A stretch of 64,000 bases of DNA from BOKV01 sp041739465 (lineage in GTDB: Bacteria; Pseudomonadota; Alphaproteobacteria; Rhizobiales; Rhizobiaceae). This document shows, piece by piece, positions 35,867 through 44,296 of the stretch. Position numbers and translations under genes: made by a program. The stretch's first letter is position 1. Every line of letters begins with the position of its first letter. The notes under the pieces are model-generated. The model saw nothing but the letters and a program-made list of their open reading frames with translations, ran no database searches and was not told the DNA's origin. Location of the stretch: assembly GCA_041739465.1 (NCBI GenBank), contig JBGSNX010000041.1:3018-67017 (forward strand). The letters run 5' to 3'.

Positions 35867-36994
35867 ATGATCCAGACAGTGTTAGCCGAGGCCATTGCCT
35901 TACCCGGCATTTCTGCCGCCCTGCCGCTGGTTGGCGGGCTGGAATTGCATTGGGTTGGAATTGGCGCCCTGTTCGGGCTTTTTGCCGGTCTGGCACTGGC
36001 CGGGGTGGCCGCTTTTCTTTTCCTGCGAAAGTCAATCGAACGCATGAATCGCGACCTTTCCAACTACGAGGCAGCGGTGGCAATGCGGTTTGCCTCACTG
36101 GAAAAGGCGATCTCCAGCCAAGCACAGCCACCAGCATTGCCCACCTTTGCCCGCATGGCCATCCAGGAGCCAGTCGCTGCTGTCACCCCGTCACAGGACA
36201 ATGTGATTTCGCTCAATGCTTTGCGTCCTAGCAATACGGTCGAAAAGCGGCTGCGGCTGACTCAGACACAAATGGAAGAAAGCGTGGCGGCAAACGGCGT
36301 TTCGGCCTGGTTTCAACCGGTCGTATCATTGCCGGGCCGCAGGGCGAGCTATCTTTCCAGCATTCCCTACCTTGAGACCGACACCGGAACGCCGGCCGCA
36401 CCCGAACAATGGCAAAAGGCGGCTTTGAAGAATGGACTTGGTGCGCAGATCGACAGGCAAATGGCATTGCACTGCATTCGCGCCGCACGAGAGCTTCGTC
36501 GTAGTGACAAGAAGTGCGGCATCATCTGGCACATGGGTCTGGCCCTGCTGCGCGATGAGGCCACATTCGCCGAGGTTGAAGGCTTGCTGAAGGCCAACCG
36601 CGCACTTGGGAAGTCATTTGTCTGTCTGATCGATTGCAGTGATTACCGGCAGATGACCCATGCCGAGGTTGAAAGGCTGTACCAGCTTGCGGAAAGCGGG
36701 TTTCGACTTGGCATTGGTACCAGCACTGATTTGACCGCACTTTCAAACGCCCTGGGCAGCGGGCTGTTCAGCCTTGCCTGCATTGATGCTGCTGTTCTTG
36801 CCAATTCGGGGACGTCGGCAATCCAGAACGGCAACGAGACCCTCGAACTGGTCGCCATGGGGGTTGTAGACGAGAGCACGGCCATAGCCCTCATCGACCA
36901 CGACATCACGCTCGCACAAGGGCTGCTCTTTGCGCCTGCCCGCCCGTTGCGCAGTTCGCAGAACGCCACGTCCCATCCTGAGGCGCAGCGTTAA
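35867..36994 (+). CDS. Membrane-anchored protein with degenerate EAL domain
   Basis: The 375-residue protein has an N-terminal hydrophobic helix (about residues 22-58, LHWVGIGALFGLFAGLALAG) and short linker, then an EAL-type phosphodiesterase fold from about residue 160. The start of the domain, SAWFQPVVSLPGRRASYLSS, aligns with FQPI...R, but the EAL signature is replaced by SIPYLE, and the metal-binding N, D and second-loop residues seem missing. The end, ITLAQGLLFAPARPL, retains the AQG-F-P tail. Hydrolysis of c-di-GMP is therefore unlikely; binding or a scaffold role is possible. It is divergent from the HAD gene. Confidence 0.72.
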   Translation: MIQTVLAEAIALPGISAALPLVGGLELHWVGIGALFGLFAGLALAGVAAFLFLRKSIERMNRDLSNYEAAVAMRFASLEKAISSQAQPPALPTFARMAIQEPVAAVTPSQDNVISLNALRPSNTVEKRLRLTQTQMEESVAANGVSAWFQPVVSLPGRRASYLSSIPYLETDTGTPAAPEQWQKAALKNGLGAQIDRQMALHCIRAARELRRSDKKCGIIWHMGLALLRDEATFAEVEGLLKANRALGKSFVCLIDCSDYRQMTHAEVERLYQLAESGFRLGIGTSTDLTALSNALGSGLFSLACIDAAVLANSGTSAIQNGNETLELVAMGVVDESTAIALIDHDITLAQGLLFAPARPLRSSQNATSHPEAQR

Positions 36995-37033
36995 CGCAGA
37001 TCCGTTTGCAGACAATTTGGCGGGTTTTGAAAC

Positions 37034-37062
37034 TTGACAAAGGTCGGGCGCATGCCTATCTC
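37034..37062 (+). promoter_or_regulatory. Predicted promoter of groESL
   Basis: TTGACA at 37034-37039 is followed after 17 bases by TATCTC at 37057-37062, matching a housekeeping promoter; an RpoH-type reading (CTTGA ... CCTATCT) is also possible in alphaproteobacteria. It lies about 100 bases before the groES start and ends just ahead of the CIRCE-like operator. Confidence 0.6.
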
Positions 37063-37069
37063 CGGCGTG

Positions 37070-37096
37070 CTGTCACTCATACCGTGTGAGTGCTAA
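37070..37096 (+). promoter_or_regulatory. CIRCE-like operator (HrcA site) upstream of groES
   Basis: The right half GAGTGCTAA at 37088-37096 is a perfect match to the CIRCE half-site; after a 9-base spacer the left half CTGTCACTC (37070-37078) matches TTAGCACTC in six of nine positions. The site overlaps the transcript start predicted from the promoter at 37034-37062, so HrcA should repress groESL. The weaker left arm may lower affinity. Confidence 0.75.
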
Positions 37097-37161
37097 CAAT
37101 TGACCGAAGCGACCTGCAGTTCCTGCCGGTCCGAGGCACATCTCAAAACCGGGAAATCACT

Positions 37162-37458
37162 ATGGCTAAAATCAAATTTCGTCCGCTGCATGACCGTGTA
37201 GTGGTCCGCCGCGTCAAATCAGAAGAAAAAACCGCTGGTGGCATCATTCTTCCTGACACTGCACAGGAAAAGCCTTCCGAAGGCGAAATCGTTTCCATCG
37301 GCTCAGGCGCCCGCGATGAAGCAGGCAAGCTCGTTCCGCTCGACGTCAAGGTTGGCGACCGCGTCCTTTTCGGCAAGTGGTCCGGCACTGAAGTCAAGAT
37401 CAACGGCGAAGAGCTGCTGATCATGAAGGAATCCGACATCATGGGCGTGGTTGGCTGA
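37162..37458 (+). CDS. groES: Co-chaperonin GroES
   Basis: The 98-residue protein forms the heptameric lid on GroEL. It has KFRPLHDRVVVRRVKSEEKT, the mobile-loop GGIILPDTAQEKP and GTEVKINGEELLIMKESDIM. The ATG at 37162 starts MAKIKFRP; the frame continues upstream to 37090 only as non-coding leader. It precedes groEL by 78 bases in an operon controlled by a CIRCE-like site. Confidence 0.98.
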   Translation: MAKIKFRPLHDRVVVRRVKSEEKTAGGIILPDTAQEKPSEGEIVSIGSGARDEAGKLVPLDVKVGDRVLFGKWSGTEVKINGEELLIMKESDIMGVVG

Positions 37459-37536
37459 ACTGCCTGATCCTGCCTGACAATCTGAACAGAAATTCGGCCG
37501 GGCATCACGCCAGCCTCATTCATCAAGGAGCAGACA

Positions 37537-39183
37537 ATGGCTGCCAAGGAAGTAAAATTTGGTTCTGACGCGCGCGACCGCATGTTGCGTGGCGTCGACA
37601 TTCTCGCCAACGCCGTCAAGGTGACACTGGGCCCGAAAGGCCGCAACGTCATCCTCGACAAGTCGTTCGGTGCGCCACGCATCACCAAGGATGGCGTGAC
37701 CGTCGCCAAGGAAATCGAACTTGAAGACAAGTTCGAAAACATGGGCGCACAGATGGTGCGTGAAGTTGCCTCCAAGACCAACGACATTGCAGGCGATGGC
37801 ACCACCACCGCCACTGTGCTTGCACAAGCAATCGTCAAGGAAGGCGCAAAGGCTGTTGCAGCCGGCATGAACCCGATGGATCTGAAGCGCGGCATCGACA
37901 CCGCCGTTACAGAAGTCATTGCGGCACTCAAGAAGGCTGCCAAGAAGATCAAGACTTCCGAAGAAGTCGCGCAGGTCGGCACCATTTCTGCCAATGGCGA
38001 AAAGGCCATCGGTGAGATGATTGCAAACGCCATGCAGAAGGTCGGCAATGAAGGCGTCATCACGGTTGAAGAAGCCAAGACCGCCGAAACCGAACTGGAA
38101 GTCGTTGAAGGCATGCAGTTTGACCGCGGCTACCTGTCGCCATACTTCGTGACCAATCCGGAAAAGATGGTTGCGGACCTCGAAGACGTCTACATTCTCC
38201 TGCACGAAAAGAAGCTCTCCAACCTCCAGGCAATGCTGCCGGTGCTGGAAGCCGTTGTTCAATCTTCGCGTCCCCTGCTGATCATTGCAGAAGACGTTGA
38301 AGGCGAAGCACTGGCGACCCTCGTCGTCAACAAGCTGCGTGGCGGCCTCAAGATCGCGGCAGTCAAGGCACCGGGCTTCGGCGACCGCCGCAAGGCCATG
38401 CTGGAAGACATCGCAGTTCTGACCGGCGGTCAGGTGATTTCCGAAGATCTCGGCATCAAGCTGGAAAACGTCAACCTTTCCATGCTCGGCCGTGCCAAGA
38501 AGGTGTCGATCTCCAAGGAGAACACCACCATCGTCGACGGCGCAGGCAAGAAGAAGGAAATCGAAGGTCGCGTTGCGCAGATCAAGCAGCAGATCGAAGA
38601 AACCACTTCTGACTATGACAAGGAAAAGCTGCAGGAGCGGCTTGCCAAGCTCGCAGGCGGCGTTGCGGTTATCCGCATCGGCGGCGCGACCGAAGTTGAA
38701 GTGAAGGAAAAGAAGGACCGTGTCGACGACGCGCTGAACGCAACCCGCGCAGCCGTTGAAGAAGGCATTGTTCCTGGCGGTGGCACCGCACTTGCGCGAG
38801 CAGCTGCAGCCATCACTTCCAAGGGCGACAATGAAGACCAGAACGCTGGCATCAACATCGTTCGCCGCGCGCTTCAGGCGCCATTGCGCCAGATCGCGCA
38901 GAACGCCGGAGCTGAAGCTTCGATCGTTGCGGGCCGTGTTCTGGAAAACAAGTCGAACACCTTCGGCTACAATGCACAGACCGGCGAATTCGGTGACATG
39001 ATCGCCATGGGCATCGTCGACCCGGTCAAGGTCGTGCGCACGGCGCTGCAGGATGCAGCTTCGATCGCCGGCCTGCTCGTCACCACCGAAGCCATGGTTG
39101 CCGAAATTCCGAAGAAGGAAAGCGGCGGCGGCATGGGCGGGGGCGGCATGGGCGGCATGGGTGGCATGGACGGCATGATGTAA
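37537..39183 (+). CDS. groEL: Chaperonin GroEL
   Basis: The 548-residue ATP-dependent chaperonin shows the whole family pattern: GPKGRNVILDKSFGAPRITK, GDGTTTATVLAQAI with its catalytic aspartate, VVEGMQFDRGYLSPYF, AVKAPGFGDRRKAM and the C-terminal GGM repeat (GGGMGGGGMGGMGGM, ending MDGMM). The ATG at 37537 follows AAGGAG. It is transcribed with groES and ends in a strong terminator. Rhizobiales often have several groEL copies; this one has the GGM tail and CIRCE control of the general housekeeping type. Confidence 0.99.
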   Translation: MAAKEVKFGSDARDRMLRGVDILANAVKVTLGPKGRNVILDKSFGAPRITKDGVTVAKEIELEDKFENMGAQMVREVASKTNDIAGDGTTTATVLAQAIVKEGAKAVAAGMNPMDLKRGIDTAVTEVIAALKKAAKKIKTSEEVAQVGTISANGEKAIGEMIANAMQKVGNEGVITVEEAKTAETELEVVEGMQFDRGYLSPYFVTNPEKMVADLEDVYILLHEKKLSNLQAMLPVLEAVVQSSRPLLIIAEDVEGEALATLVVNKLRGGLKIAAVKAPGFGDRRKAMLEDIAVLTGGQVISEDLGIKLENVNLSMLGRAKKVSISKENTTIVDGAGKKKEIEGRVAQIKQQIEETTSDYDKEKLQERLAKLAGGVAVIRIGGATEVEVKEKKDRVDDALNATRAAVEEGIVPGGGTALARAAAAITSKGDNEDQNAGINIVRRALQAPLRQIAQNAGAEASIVAGRVLENKSNTFGYNAQTGEFGDMIAMGIVDPVKVVRTALQDAASIAGLLVTTEAMVAEIPKKESGGGMGGGGMGGMGGMDGMM

Positions 39184-39207
39184 GCGCACGCCACAGCGCA
39201 GACAATC

Positions 39208-39239
39208 AAAGGGCGGGCCGCAAGGTCCGCCCTTTTTTG
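39208..39239 (+). terminator. Rho-independent terminator of groESL
   Basis: A nine-base-pair stem (GGGCGGGCC with GGTCCGCCC, one G-U pair) around GCAA is followed by six Ts, 25 bases after the groEL stop. Confidence 0.9.
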
Positions 39240-39348
39240 TTCAAGGACGGCATTGTTAAGAATTCATGAACAATGCGTCGGCGAAGGCGGTATCGACATC
39301 AATGCCCCTGCAACCTTAGTAGGGGTCTGGTTCACAAGGGAGACCACC

Positions 39349-39729
39349 ATGTCCAACAATCTTGCACTGCTCATTGGCCGCATTCTGCTTGCGGTAATTT
39401 TCATTCTCGCCGGAGCTGGAAAGTTCGGCGACATTGCCGGCACCGCCGGTTACATCACCTCGGTTGGCCTGCCAGCTGGAACATTGCTCGCCTGGGGCGC
39501 AGCAATATTTGAAGTCGTTGCCGGCCTTGCCATTCTTGCCGGCTTCCAGACCCGCATTGTCAGCTACCTGCTGGTTGCGTTTTGCGTGGTATCGGGCGCG
39601 ATCTTCCACAACAATTTCGCAGACCAGACACAGATGATCATGTTCTTGAAAAACCTCGCAATCGCAGGCGGCTTCCTGGCACTCTCGGTTTCGGGCGCAG
39701 GCGCTTGGTCGATGGACTCACGTCGCTGA
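39349..39729 (+). CDS. DoxX family membrane protein
   Basis: The 126-residue protein has four transmembrane helices and DoxX features: ALLIGRILLAVIFILAGAGK, GYITSVGLPAG, FEVVAGLAILAGFQTR and FLKNLAIAGGFLAL. DoxX proteins are often linked to redox or quinone systems, but no precise function is set. The ATG at 39349 has AAGGGAG upstream. It is monocistronic here, ends at a bidirectional terminator and converges with hisG. Confidence 0.88.
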   Translation: MSNNLALLIGRILLAVIFILAGAGKFGDIAGTAGYITSVGLPAGTLLAWGAAIFEVVAGLAILAGFQTRIVSYLLVAFCVVSGAIFHNNFADQTQMIMFLKNLAIAGGFLALSVSGAGAWSMDSRR

Positions 39730-39751
39730 ACTGAAAACCAGAGCATGTCGG

Positions 39752-39777
39752 AAAAGCCGCCTTCGGGCGGCTTTTTC
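39752..39777. terminator. Bidirectional terminator between the DoxX gene and hisG
   Basis: AAAAGCCGCC-TTCG-GGCGGCTTTTT forms a tight tetraloop hairpin with A and T runs on either side, so it can end the DoxX transcript rightward and the hisSZG transcript leftward. Confidence 0.85.
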
Positions 39778-39800
39778 ATTTGGCAGCTTGCCTGGCTGTT

Positions 39801-40496
39801 TCAGTTGCCACCGAGCGCGGCAGACAGGTTTGCCAACAGGGCAATGTCAGCCGCACTGCGGGGTCTGTTGGCTGAAACCAGACACGCCTGCGAGCGCAGG
39901 ATCAAGCCGTCTTCCAGCAGCTTCAAATGGTTGGCACGCAATGTCGATCCAGTGGAAGTGATGTCGACAATGATGTCCGCCTGGCCGGAGGCGGGAGCTG
40001 CTTCAGTTGCGCCAAGGCTTTCAACGATGCGGTAGGTCTGGATGCCATGGGTGCGGGAGAAAAACTCCTGGGTCATGCGCCAGTATTTGGTGGCGATGCG
40101 CAACCGCCTGCCATGGCGGGCGCGGAACTCGGCTGCAACGTCGTCAAGGTCGGCCATGGAGTCTACATCGTGCCAAACCTGCGGTACCGCGACCACCACA
40201 TCAGCCAAGCCAAAGCCGAGCCGCGCCTCGATGTTCATGCGGGCCTGCCAATCGGGCGCAGCCTCCCGCACCAGATCTTCGCCGGTGACGCCGATGTCCA
40301 TGTTTCCCGATGCCAGTTCTCTGGCAATTTCGGACGCCGACAGGAAGGAAACCTCAACGCCGTCCATCGCCTCCATCTGGCCACGATAACTGCGTGAATC
40401 ATCGGGTTCCCGGATACGCAGGGAGGCGGCAGCGAACTTCTCGAGCGTCTGTTCGCGCAGCCTTCCCTTGGATGGTATTGCGAGCGACAAGGTCAT
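39801..40496 (-). CDS. hisG: ATP phosphoribosyltransferase catalytic subunit, short form
   Basis: The 231-residue enzyme starts histidine synthesis by joining ATP and PRPP. It shows LSLAIPSKGRLREQTLEKF, GNMDIGVTGEDLV, RIATKYWRMTQEFF and the PRPP loop region ADIIVDITSTGSTLRAN. The protein lacks the C-terminal regulatory ACT-like domain, so it is the HisG_S type that needs HisZ. It overlaps the hisZ stop by four bases (ATGA), as expected for equal synthesis of the octameric complex. Confidence 0.96.
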   Translation of the reverse strand: MTLSLAIPSKGRLREQTLEKFAAASLRIREPDDSRSYRGQMEAMDGVEVSFLSASEIARELASGNMDIGVTGEDLVREAAPDWQARMNIEARLGFGLADVVVAVPQVWHDVDSMADLDDVAAEFRARHGRRLRIATKYWRMTQEFFSRTHGIQTYRIVESLGATEAAPASGQADIIVDITSTGSTLRANHLKLLEDGLILRSQACLVSANRPRSAADIALLANLSAALGGN

Positions 40497-41581
40497 TGCA
40501 CCTGCTCCATGCGGTCCAGCCATATCGAAAAGCCGACCGCTGGCACTGGTGCGGGTGCACCCAGCAAGGCAAGCAATTTGTCATACCGGCCACCGCCAGC
40601 AACAGGTTTTGTGAGGCCCGGCACCGTGATCTCGTAGACAAGCCCGGTGTAATAATCGAGCGACCGCCCGAAAGCTGCGTCATAGGTTACAACCGAAGGG
40701 TCAACGCCATGGGCGCGGATTTCATCCACCCGCGTGGTAAAGGCTTCAAGCACCGCCTCCATGCCGCCATCCAGCCTGCGCGCGAATTGCACCAAGCCTT
40801 CGCCTGCACGGTCGAGCGGCATGCGGATCGACAGGAAATCGCGCAGTTCGTTGATATGGCCCTGCGTCAGCCGGGCGTTGTCGAGAGCTGCCTGTTCCAG
40901 CATGCGTGCGGCAATCTCCGCCGGCGTGCGGCTGGCAGCGGCAAGGTAGCCATTGGCCTGCATTTGCGCTGCAATTGCATCGGAAAGGGCCGCCGCGTCT
41001 GCATGTTCCAAAGCTGTAGCAATTTCGGGCGCAAGGTCATTTGGCCGTTCACGCGGAGCGCCGAGCGAAGCCAGCAATGCTTCAACCTTGTGCGGCGAGC
41101 CGAATGAGCGGGCCAGTTTGCGCCGCCAGCCATTGGGCAAGCCCAGAGCGCGGATGACCGCCTCAAAAATCGACTGGTCGCCCAGGGTGACCTCAAACCG
41201 TGCACCGGGTGAAATCGCCTTGAGCATGGCCAACGCATCCGCCAAAGAGCGGGCGTCGGCTTTGGCAATGGCTGGTTCGCCTATGTCCTCGATGCCGGCC
41301 TGCCGGAATTCTGTCGGCTCATCCTGCCGTTGGCGAAACACCGTGCCTTCATAGCCGTAGCGGGCCGGAGCGCCTTCGCCGGACAGGTGCAACAGGCAGA
41401 CCGGAATGGTGAATTCGGGGCGCAGGCACAGGTTTTCGCCGCGCGGTCCCTGGGTCAGGTAGATGCGGCGTCGCAGGTCTTCGCCTGCGGTATCAAGAAA
41501 CGGGTCAGCAGGCTGCAACAGGCCGATCTGCGGCACGGTGCAATCTCGGGCGGAGAAGAAGGTGGCGAGGGGGGTCAACAT
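40493..41581 (-). CDS. hisZ: ATP phosphoribosyltransferase regulatory subunit
   Basis: The 362-residue protein is a histidyl-tRNA-synthetase paralogue that binds and activates short-form HisG. Recognisable are DPFLDTAGEDLRRRIYLT, the motif-2-like YEGTVFRQRQDEPTEFRQAG and DYYTGLVYEITVPG with VAGGGRYDKL; it lacks the anticodon-binding domain of HisS. The ATG at 41581 follows purine-rich sequence that comes from the RIME-like element, so that element now supplies the ribosome-binding region. It is 144 bases downstream of hisS and overlaps hisG. Confidence 0.93.
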   Translation of the reverse strand: MLTPLATFFSARDCTVPQIGLLQPADPFLDTAGEDLRRRIYLTQGPRGENLCLRPEFTIPVCLLHLSGEGAPARYGYEGTVFRQRQDEPTEFRQAGIEDIGEPAIAKADARSLADALAMLKAISPGARFEVTLGDQSIFEAVIRALGLPNGWRRKLARSFGSPHKVEALLASLGAPRERPNDLAPEIATALEHADAAALSDAIAAQMQANGYLAAASRTPAEIAARMLEQAALDNARLTQGHINELRDFLSIRMPLDRAGEGLVQFARRLDGGMEAVLEAFTTRVDEIRAHGVDPSVVTYDAAFGRSLDYYTGLVYEITVPGLTKPVAGGGRYDKLLALLGAPAPVPAVGFSIWLDRMEQVQ

Positions 41582-41591
41582 GCCGCTTCGC

Positions 41592-41710
41592 CCCTCTCCC
41601 CCCTTGCGGGGGAGATGTCCGCACAGCGGACAGAGGGGGGTGATCCCTTTTGCCCGCCAACCCCCCTCTGTCGCCTGAAGGCGACATCTCCCCCGCAAGG
41701 GGGGAGAGGG
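41592..41710. repeat. RIME-like long palindromic intergenic element
   Basis: The two arms, 41592-about 41641 and about 41661-41710, are nearly exact inverted copies: CCCTCTCCCCCCTTGCGGGG and its complement at the outside, GACAGAGGGGGGT on the inside. Each arm has its own small palindrome (CCGCACAGCGG and CGCCTGAAGGCG), the only part that differs. This layout fits rhizobial intergenic mosaic elements known in Rhizobiales genomes. It lies wholly between hisS and hisZ and could form a large hairpin in the his mRNA. Confidence 0.8.
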
Positions 41711-41725
41711 AAGAGCAGAGCCACC

Positions 41726-43255
41726 CTATTCATCTTCCGACCGGGCCAGCATTTCGCGCACTTTTGCCACCAGTTCCGACTGCGGAACGGTGACCTGCGC
41801 AACGCGGGCGGCGCGCCATTCGGCATTGGAGGCGATGGCTTCGGCCTGGCGCTTGCCCTCGATCAGATCCTTGATCACGATCTCGCCCGCGTCACGCTCG
41901 GACGAGCCCTGGATGACCGCCAACGGACAACCGCGCCGGTCGGCATATTTGAGCTGCTTGCCGAAATCCTTCGGATTGCCCTGGTACATTTCGGCCCTTA
42001 TACCGGCGTTGCGCAGGTCCTGCGTCATCTTCTGGTAGCGACCAAGGCTTTCGGTGTCGCGGTCCATCACGGTAACCAGCACCGGTTGCACAATTTCCGA
42101 ACCGCCCAGTTTGCCAAGGTTCTTGAGCGCCGTCATCAGCCGCGAGACGCCAATGGAAAAACCGGTTGCCGGTACGTCCTGGCCGGTGAAACGCTTGACG
42201 AGACCGTCATAGCGCCCGCCGCCAGCCACCGAGCCGAAGCGGACGATCTCGCCCTTATCGTTCGGCACCTCGAAGAGGAGTTCGCATTCGAAGACGGGGC
42301 CGGTGTAATATTCGAGGCCACGGACGACTGAGAGATCAATCAAGATTCTGTTTGGCGCATACCCTGCAGACCTAACAAGGCCCTCTATCGACAATAATTC
42401 ATCGATTCCATTGATGTAAGTATCGTTTTGCTTGTTTCCGCCGAGCACACCTCGAAACGGTAACATCATCTCATTTCTGATCATTTCTGATGAAACGAGG
42501 TCTTTCATCGAGGGGTTCGCAAACAGGCTACACACAAAATCGATATAAATTTGCTTAAGTCCCGCACCCTTCGTAAAGTCGCCGCTCTCGTCCTTGCGGC
42601 CAGCGCCGAGCAACAGCCGCACCCCGTCGACGCCAAATTTGTCGAGCTTGTCGATGGCGCGCAGCACGGCAAGTTTCTGGCCGTCGTCGGTGACGCCAAT
42701 CGCTTCCATCACGCCGTCGAGTACCTTGCGGTTGTTGACGCGAACCACATAGTCGCCGCGCTTGATGCCCAGCGCTTCCATGGTGTCGGCCATCATCATG
42801 CACATTTCGGCATCGGCCTGGACGCCGGGCGCGCCAACCGAATCAGCGTCAAACTGCATGAACTGGCGAAAGCGGCCCGGACCCGGCTTCTCGTTGCGAA
42901 ACACCCAACCGGCACGATAGGTGCGGTAGGGCAGCGAAATCTCGTTGATGTTTTCGGCGACATGGCGGGCGAGCGGCGCGGTGAGATCGTAGCGCAAGCT
43001 CACCCATTGCTCGTCATCATCCTGCAGCGAAAACACGCCCTCGTTTGGCCGGTCGCTGTCGGGCAGGAACTTGCCGAGCGCATCGGTGTATTCAAACATC
43101 GGGGTTTCGACCGGATCAAATCCGTAGCGCTCATAGACCTCGCGGATTTTTGTCACCATGGCATCGGTGGCGCGAATGTCGGCGGGCGAACGGTCGGCAA
43201 AGCCGCGCGGCAGGCGCGCCTTCAGCTTGTTCGGCTTCTTTTTGGATTCGGACAT
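41726..43255 (-). CDS. hisS: Histidyl-tRNA synthetase
   Basis: The 509-residue class II synthetase charges tRNA-His. Motif 1 to 3 regions are seen as LPRGFADRSPADIRATDAMV, YRAGWVFRNEKPGPGRFRQF, the histidine-binding VVRGLEYYTGPVFEC and GSVAGGGRYDGLVKRF, followed by the C-terminal anticodon-binding domain (VLVTVMDRDTESLGRYQKM). A segment at residues about 232-305 has unusual composition (separate entry). It is the first gene of hisS-hisZ-hisG. This arrangement places the tRNA synthetase and its paralogue in one operon. Confidence 0.96.
   Translation of the reverse strand: MSESKKKPNKLKARLPRGFADRSPADIRATDAMVTKIREVYERYGFDPVETPMFEYTDALGKFLPDSDRPNEGVFSLQDDDEQWVSLRYDLTAPLARHVAENINEISLPYRTYRAGWVFRNEKPGPGRFRQFMQFDADSVGAPGVQADAEMCMMMADTMEALGIKRGDYVVRVNNRKVLDGVMEAIGVTDDGQKLAVLRAIDKLDKFGVDGVRLLLGAGRKDESGDFTKGAGLKQIYIDFVCSLFANPSMKDLVSSEMIRNEMMLPFRGVLGGNKQNDTYINGIDELLSIEGLVRSAGYAPNRILIDLSVVRGLEYYTGPVFECELLFEVPNDKGEIVRFGSVAGGGRYDGLVKRFTGQDVPATGFSIGVSRLMTALKNLGKLGGSEIVQPVLVTVMDRDTESLGRYQKMTQDLRNAGIRAEMYQGNPKDFGKQLKYADRRGCPLAVIQGSSERDAGEIVIKDLIEGKRQAEAIASNAEWRAARVAQVTVPQSELVAKVREMLARSEDE
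42340..42560. other. AT-rich codon-usage island inside hisS
   Basis: Base counts drop here: 26 of 60 G+C at 42361-42420, 27 of 60 at 42421-42480, 26 of 60 at 42481-42540, against 34 of 60 at 42901-42960. The frame stays open, encoding KQIYIDFVCSLFANPSMKDL through LLSIEGLVRSAGY, the insertion domain between the catalytic motifs 2 and 3. Third positions favour A and T, and the G+C-rich pattern resumes abruptly at both sides. The same kind of stretch is found in ileS. Confidence 0.55.
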
Positions 43256-43336
43256 GTTGCGCCTGCGAAGGATTTTGCACTGACGCTGGCAATAGCCGAT
43301 GCCTCGTGGCGCGGCAAGGGAATGTGACCGACCGCC

Positions 43337-44107
43337 CTAAAGCAAAGCGCGGGCGGCCTGATACCCGGCAATGGCGACGATCAGCACGCCTACAGCGCGC
43401 AGCAGCAGGTTTTCGCGAATGTTGCGGACCAGAAACCCGGCCATTGGTGCTGCAAACAGCCCGCCAATAATGAGGCCTGCGACCGCCGGGCCAAGCACTT
43501 GCAGCCCGCCGCCGTCTTCCCAATGCCCGGTCAGCAAGGCTGTGAGGAAGCTGAGCGATACCGCAAGCGTAATGAGAAACTCCGCCGCATTGACCGTGCC
43601 AATGACATAGCGTGGCGCGCCTCCCGCGCCGAGCAGGCCGGTAGTGACGATCGCACCCCAGCCGCCACCGCCTGCGGCATCGAGAAATCCGCCGACCGCA
43701 CCCAGGGGCGCAACCATGGCTGCGGATATCTGTTTTTTCGGCAGTTTACGGAACGAGCGGAAAATCAGCCAGGCCCCGATCAGCGCCAGATATGCGGTCA
43801 CGAATGGCCGCATCGTGCTCGCATCAATGGATGTGAGCACATAGGCGCCGAGGCAGCCGCCCAGAATGCCGAACGGGGCGAGCCTTGCCATCAGCCGCCA
43901 GTCGATGTTGCGGTAATAATGGTGCGAAGCGCCCGCCGCACCGGTGGTGAAAACCTCAGCTACATGAACGGCAGCGGATGCATGGGCAGGTGAAACCCCG
44001 GTCGAAATCAGCACCGTCGACGAGATGACGCCATAGGCCATGCCCAACGCACCATCCACGGCCTGGGCGACAAAACCAACCAGCAGGAACAATAGAAACT
44101 CGGTCAT
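43337..44107 (-). CDS. TauE/SafE family sulfite/sulfoacetate-type exporter
   Basis: The 256-residue protein has eight predicted membrane helices in two repeats: FLLVGFVAQAVDGALGMAYG at the start with GVSPAHASAAVHVAEVFTTG, and MVAPLGAVGGFLDAAGGGGWG in the middle. TauE/SafE proteins move sulfite, sulfonates or related small anions. No sulfur gene is nearby, so the substrate is open. The ATG at 44107 begins the first helix; upstream open frame to 44278 is not supported. Confidence 0.88.
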   Translation of the reverse strand: MTEFLLFLLVGFVAQAVDGALGMAYGVISSTVLISTGVSPAHASAAVHVAEVFTTGAAGASHHYYRNIDWRLMARLAPFGILGGCLGAYVLTSIDASTMRPFVTAYLALIGAWLIFRSFRKLPKKQISAAMVAPLGAVGGFLDAAGGGGWGAIVTTGLLGAGGAPRYVIGTVNAAEFLITLAVSLSFLTALLTGHWEDGGGLQVLGPAVAGLIIGGLFAAPMAGFLVRNIRENLLLRAVGVLIVAIAGYQAARALL

Positions 44108-44296
44108 GGCAACCTCCGGTGATTTCCGACGGCAAAGCCTATTGGACCGACGCCATTGTGCAACGCAACATGGTTCCCCGTATGTACCGGAGCGGGAAAA
44201 ACGATTCCGCAATCCGTTGCGCTGCGAGCAAAATGAGACCGCGGGCCCAGCATAAGCCGGGCAACGGGCCAAGGGCAAAGCGTGGATTTTGAGGGG

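Noticed and set aside
37516..39189. Long open frame of 557 codons on the minus strand, antisense to groEL
   Set aside because: It is a mirror of the GroEL codon pattern, has no family sequence and no ribosome-binding site, and covers a gene that is certain.
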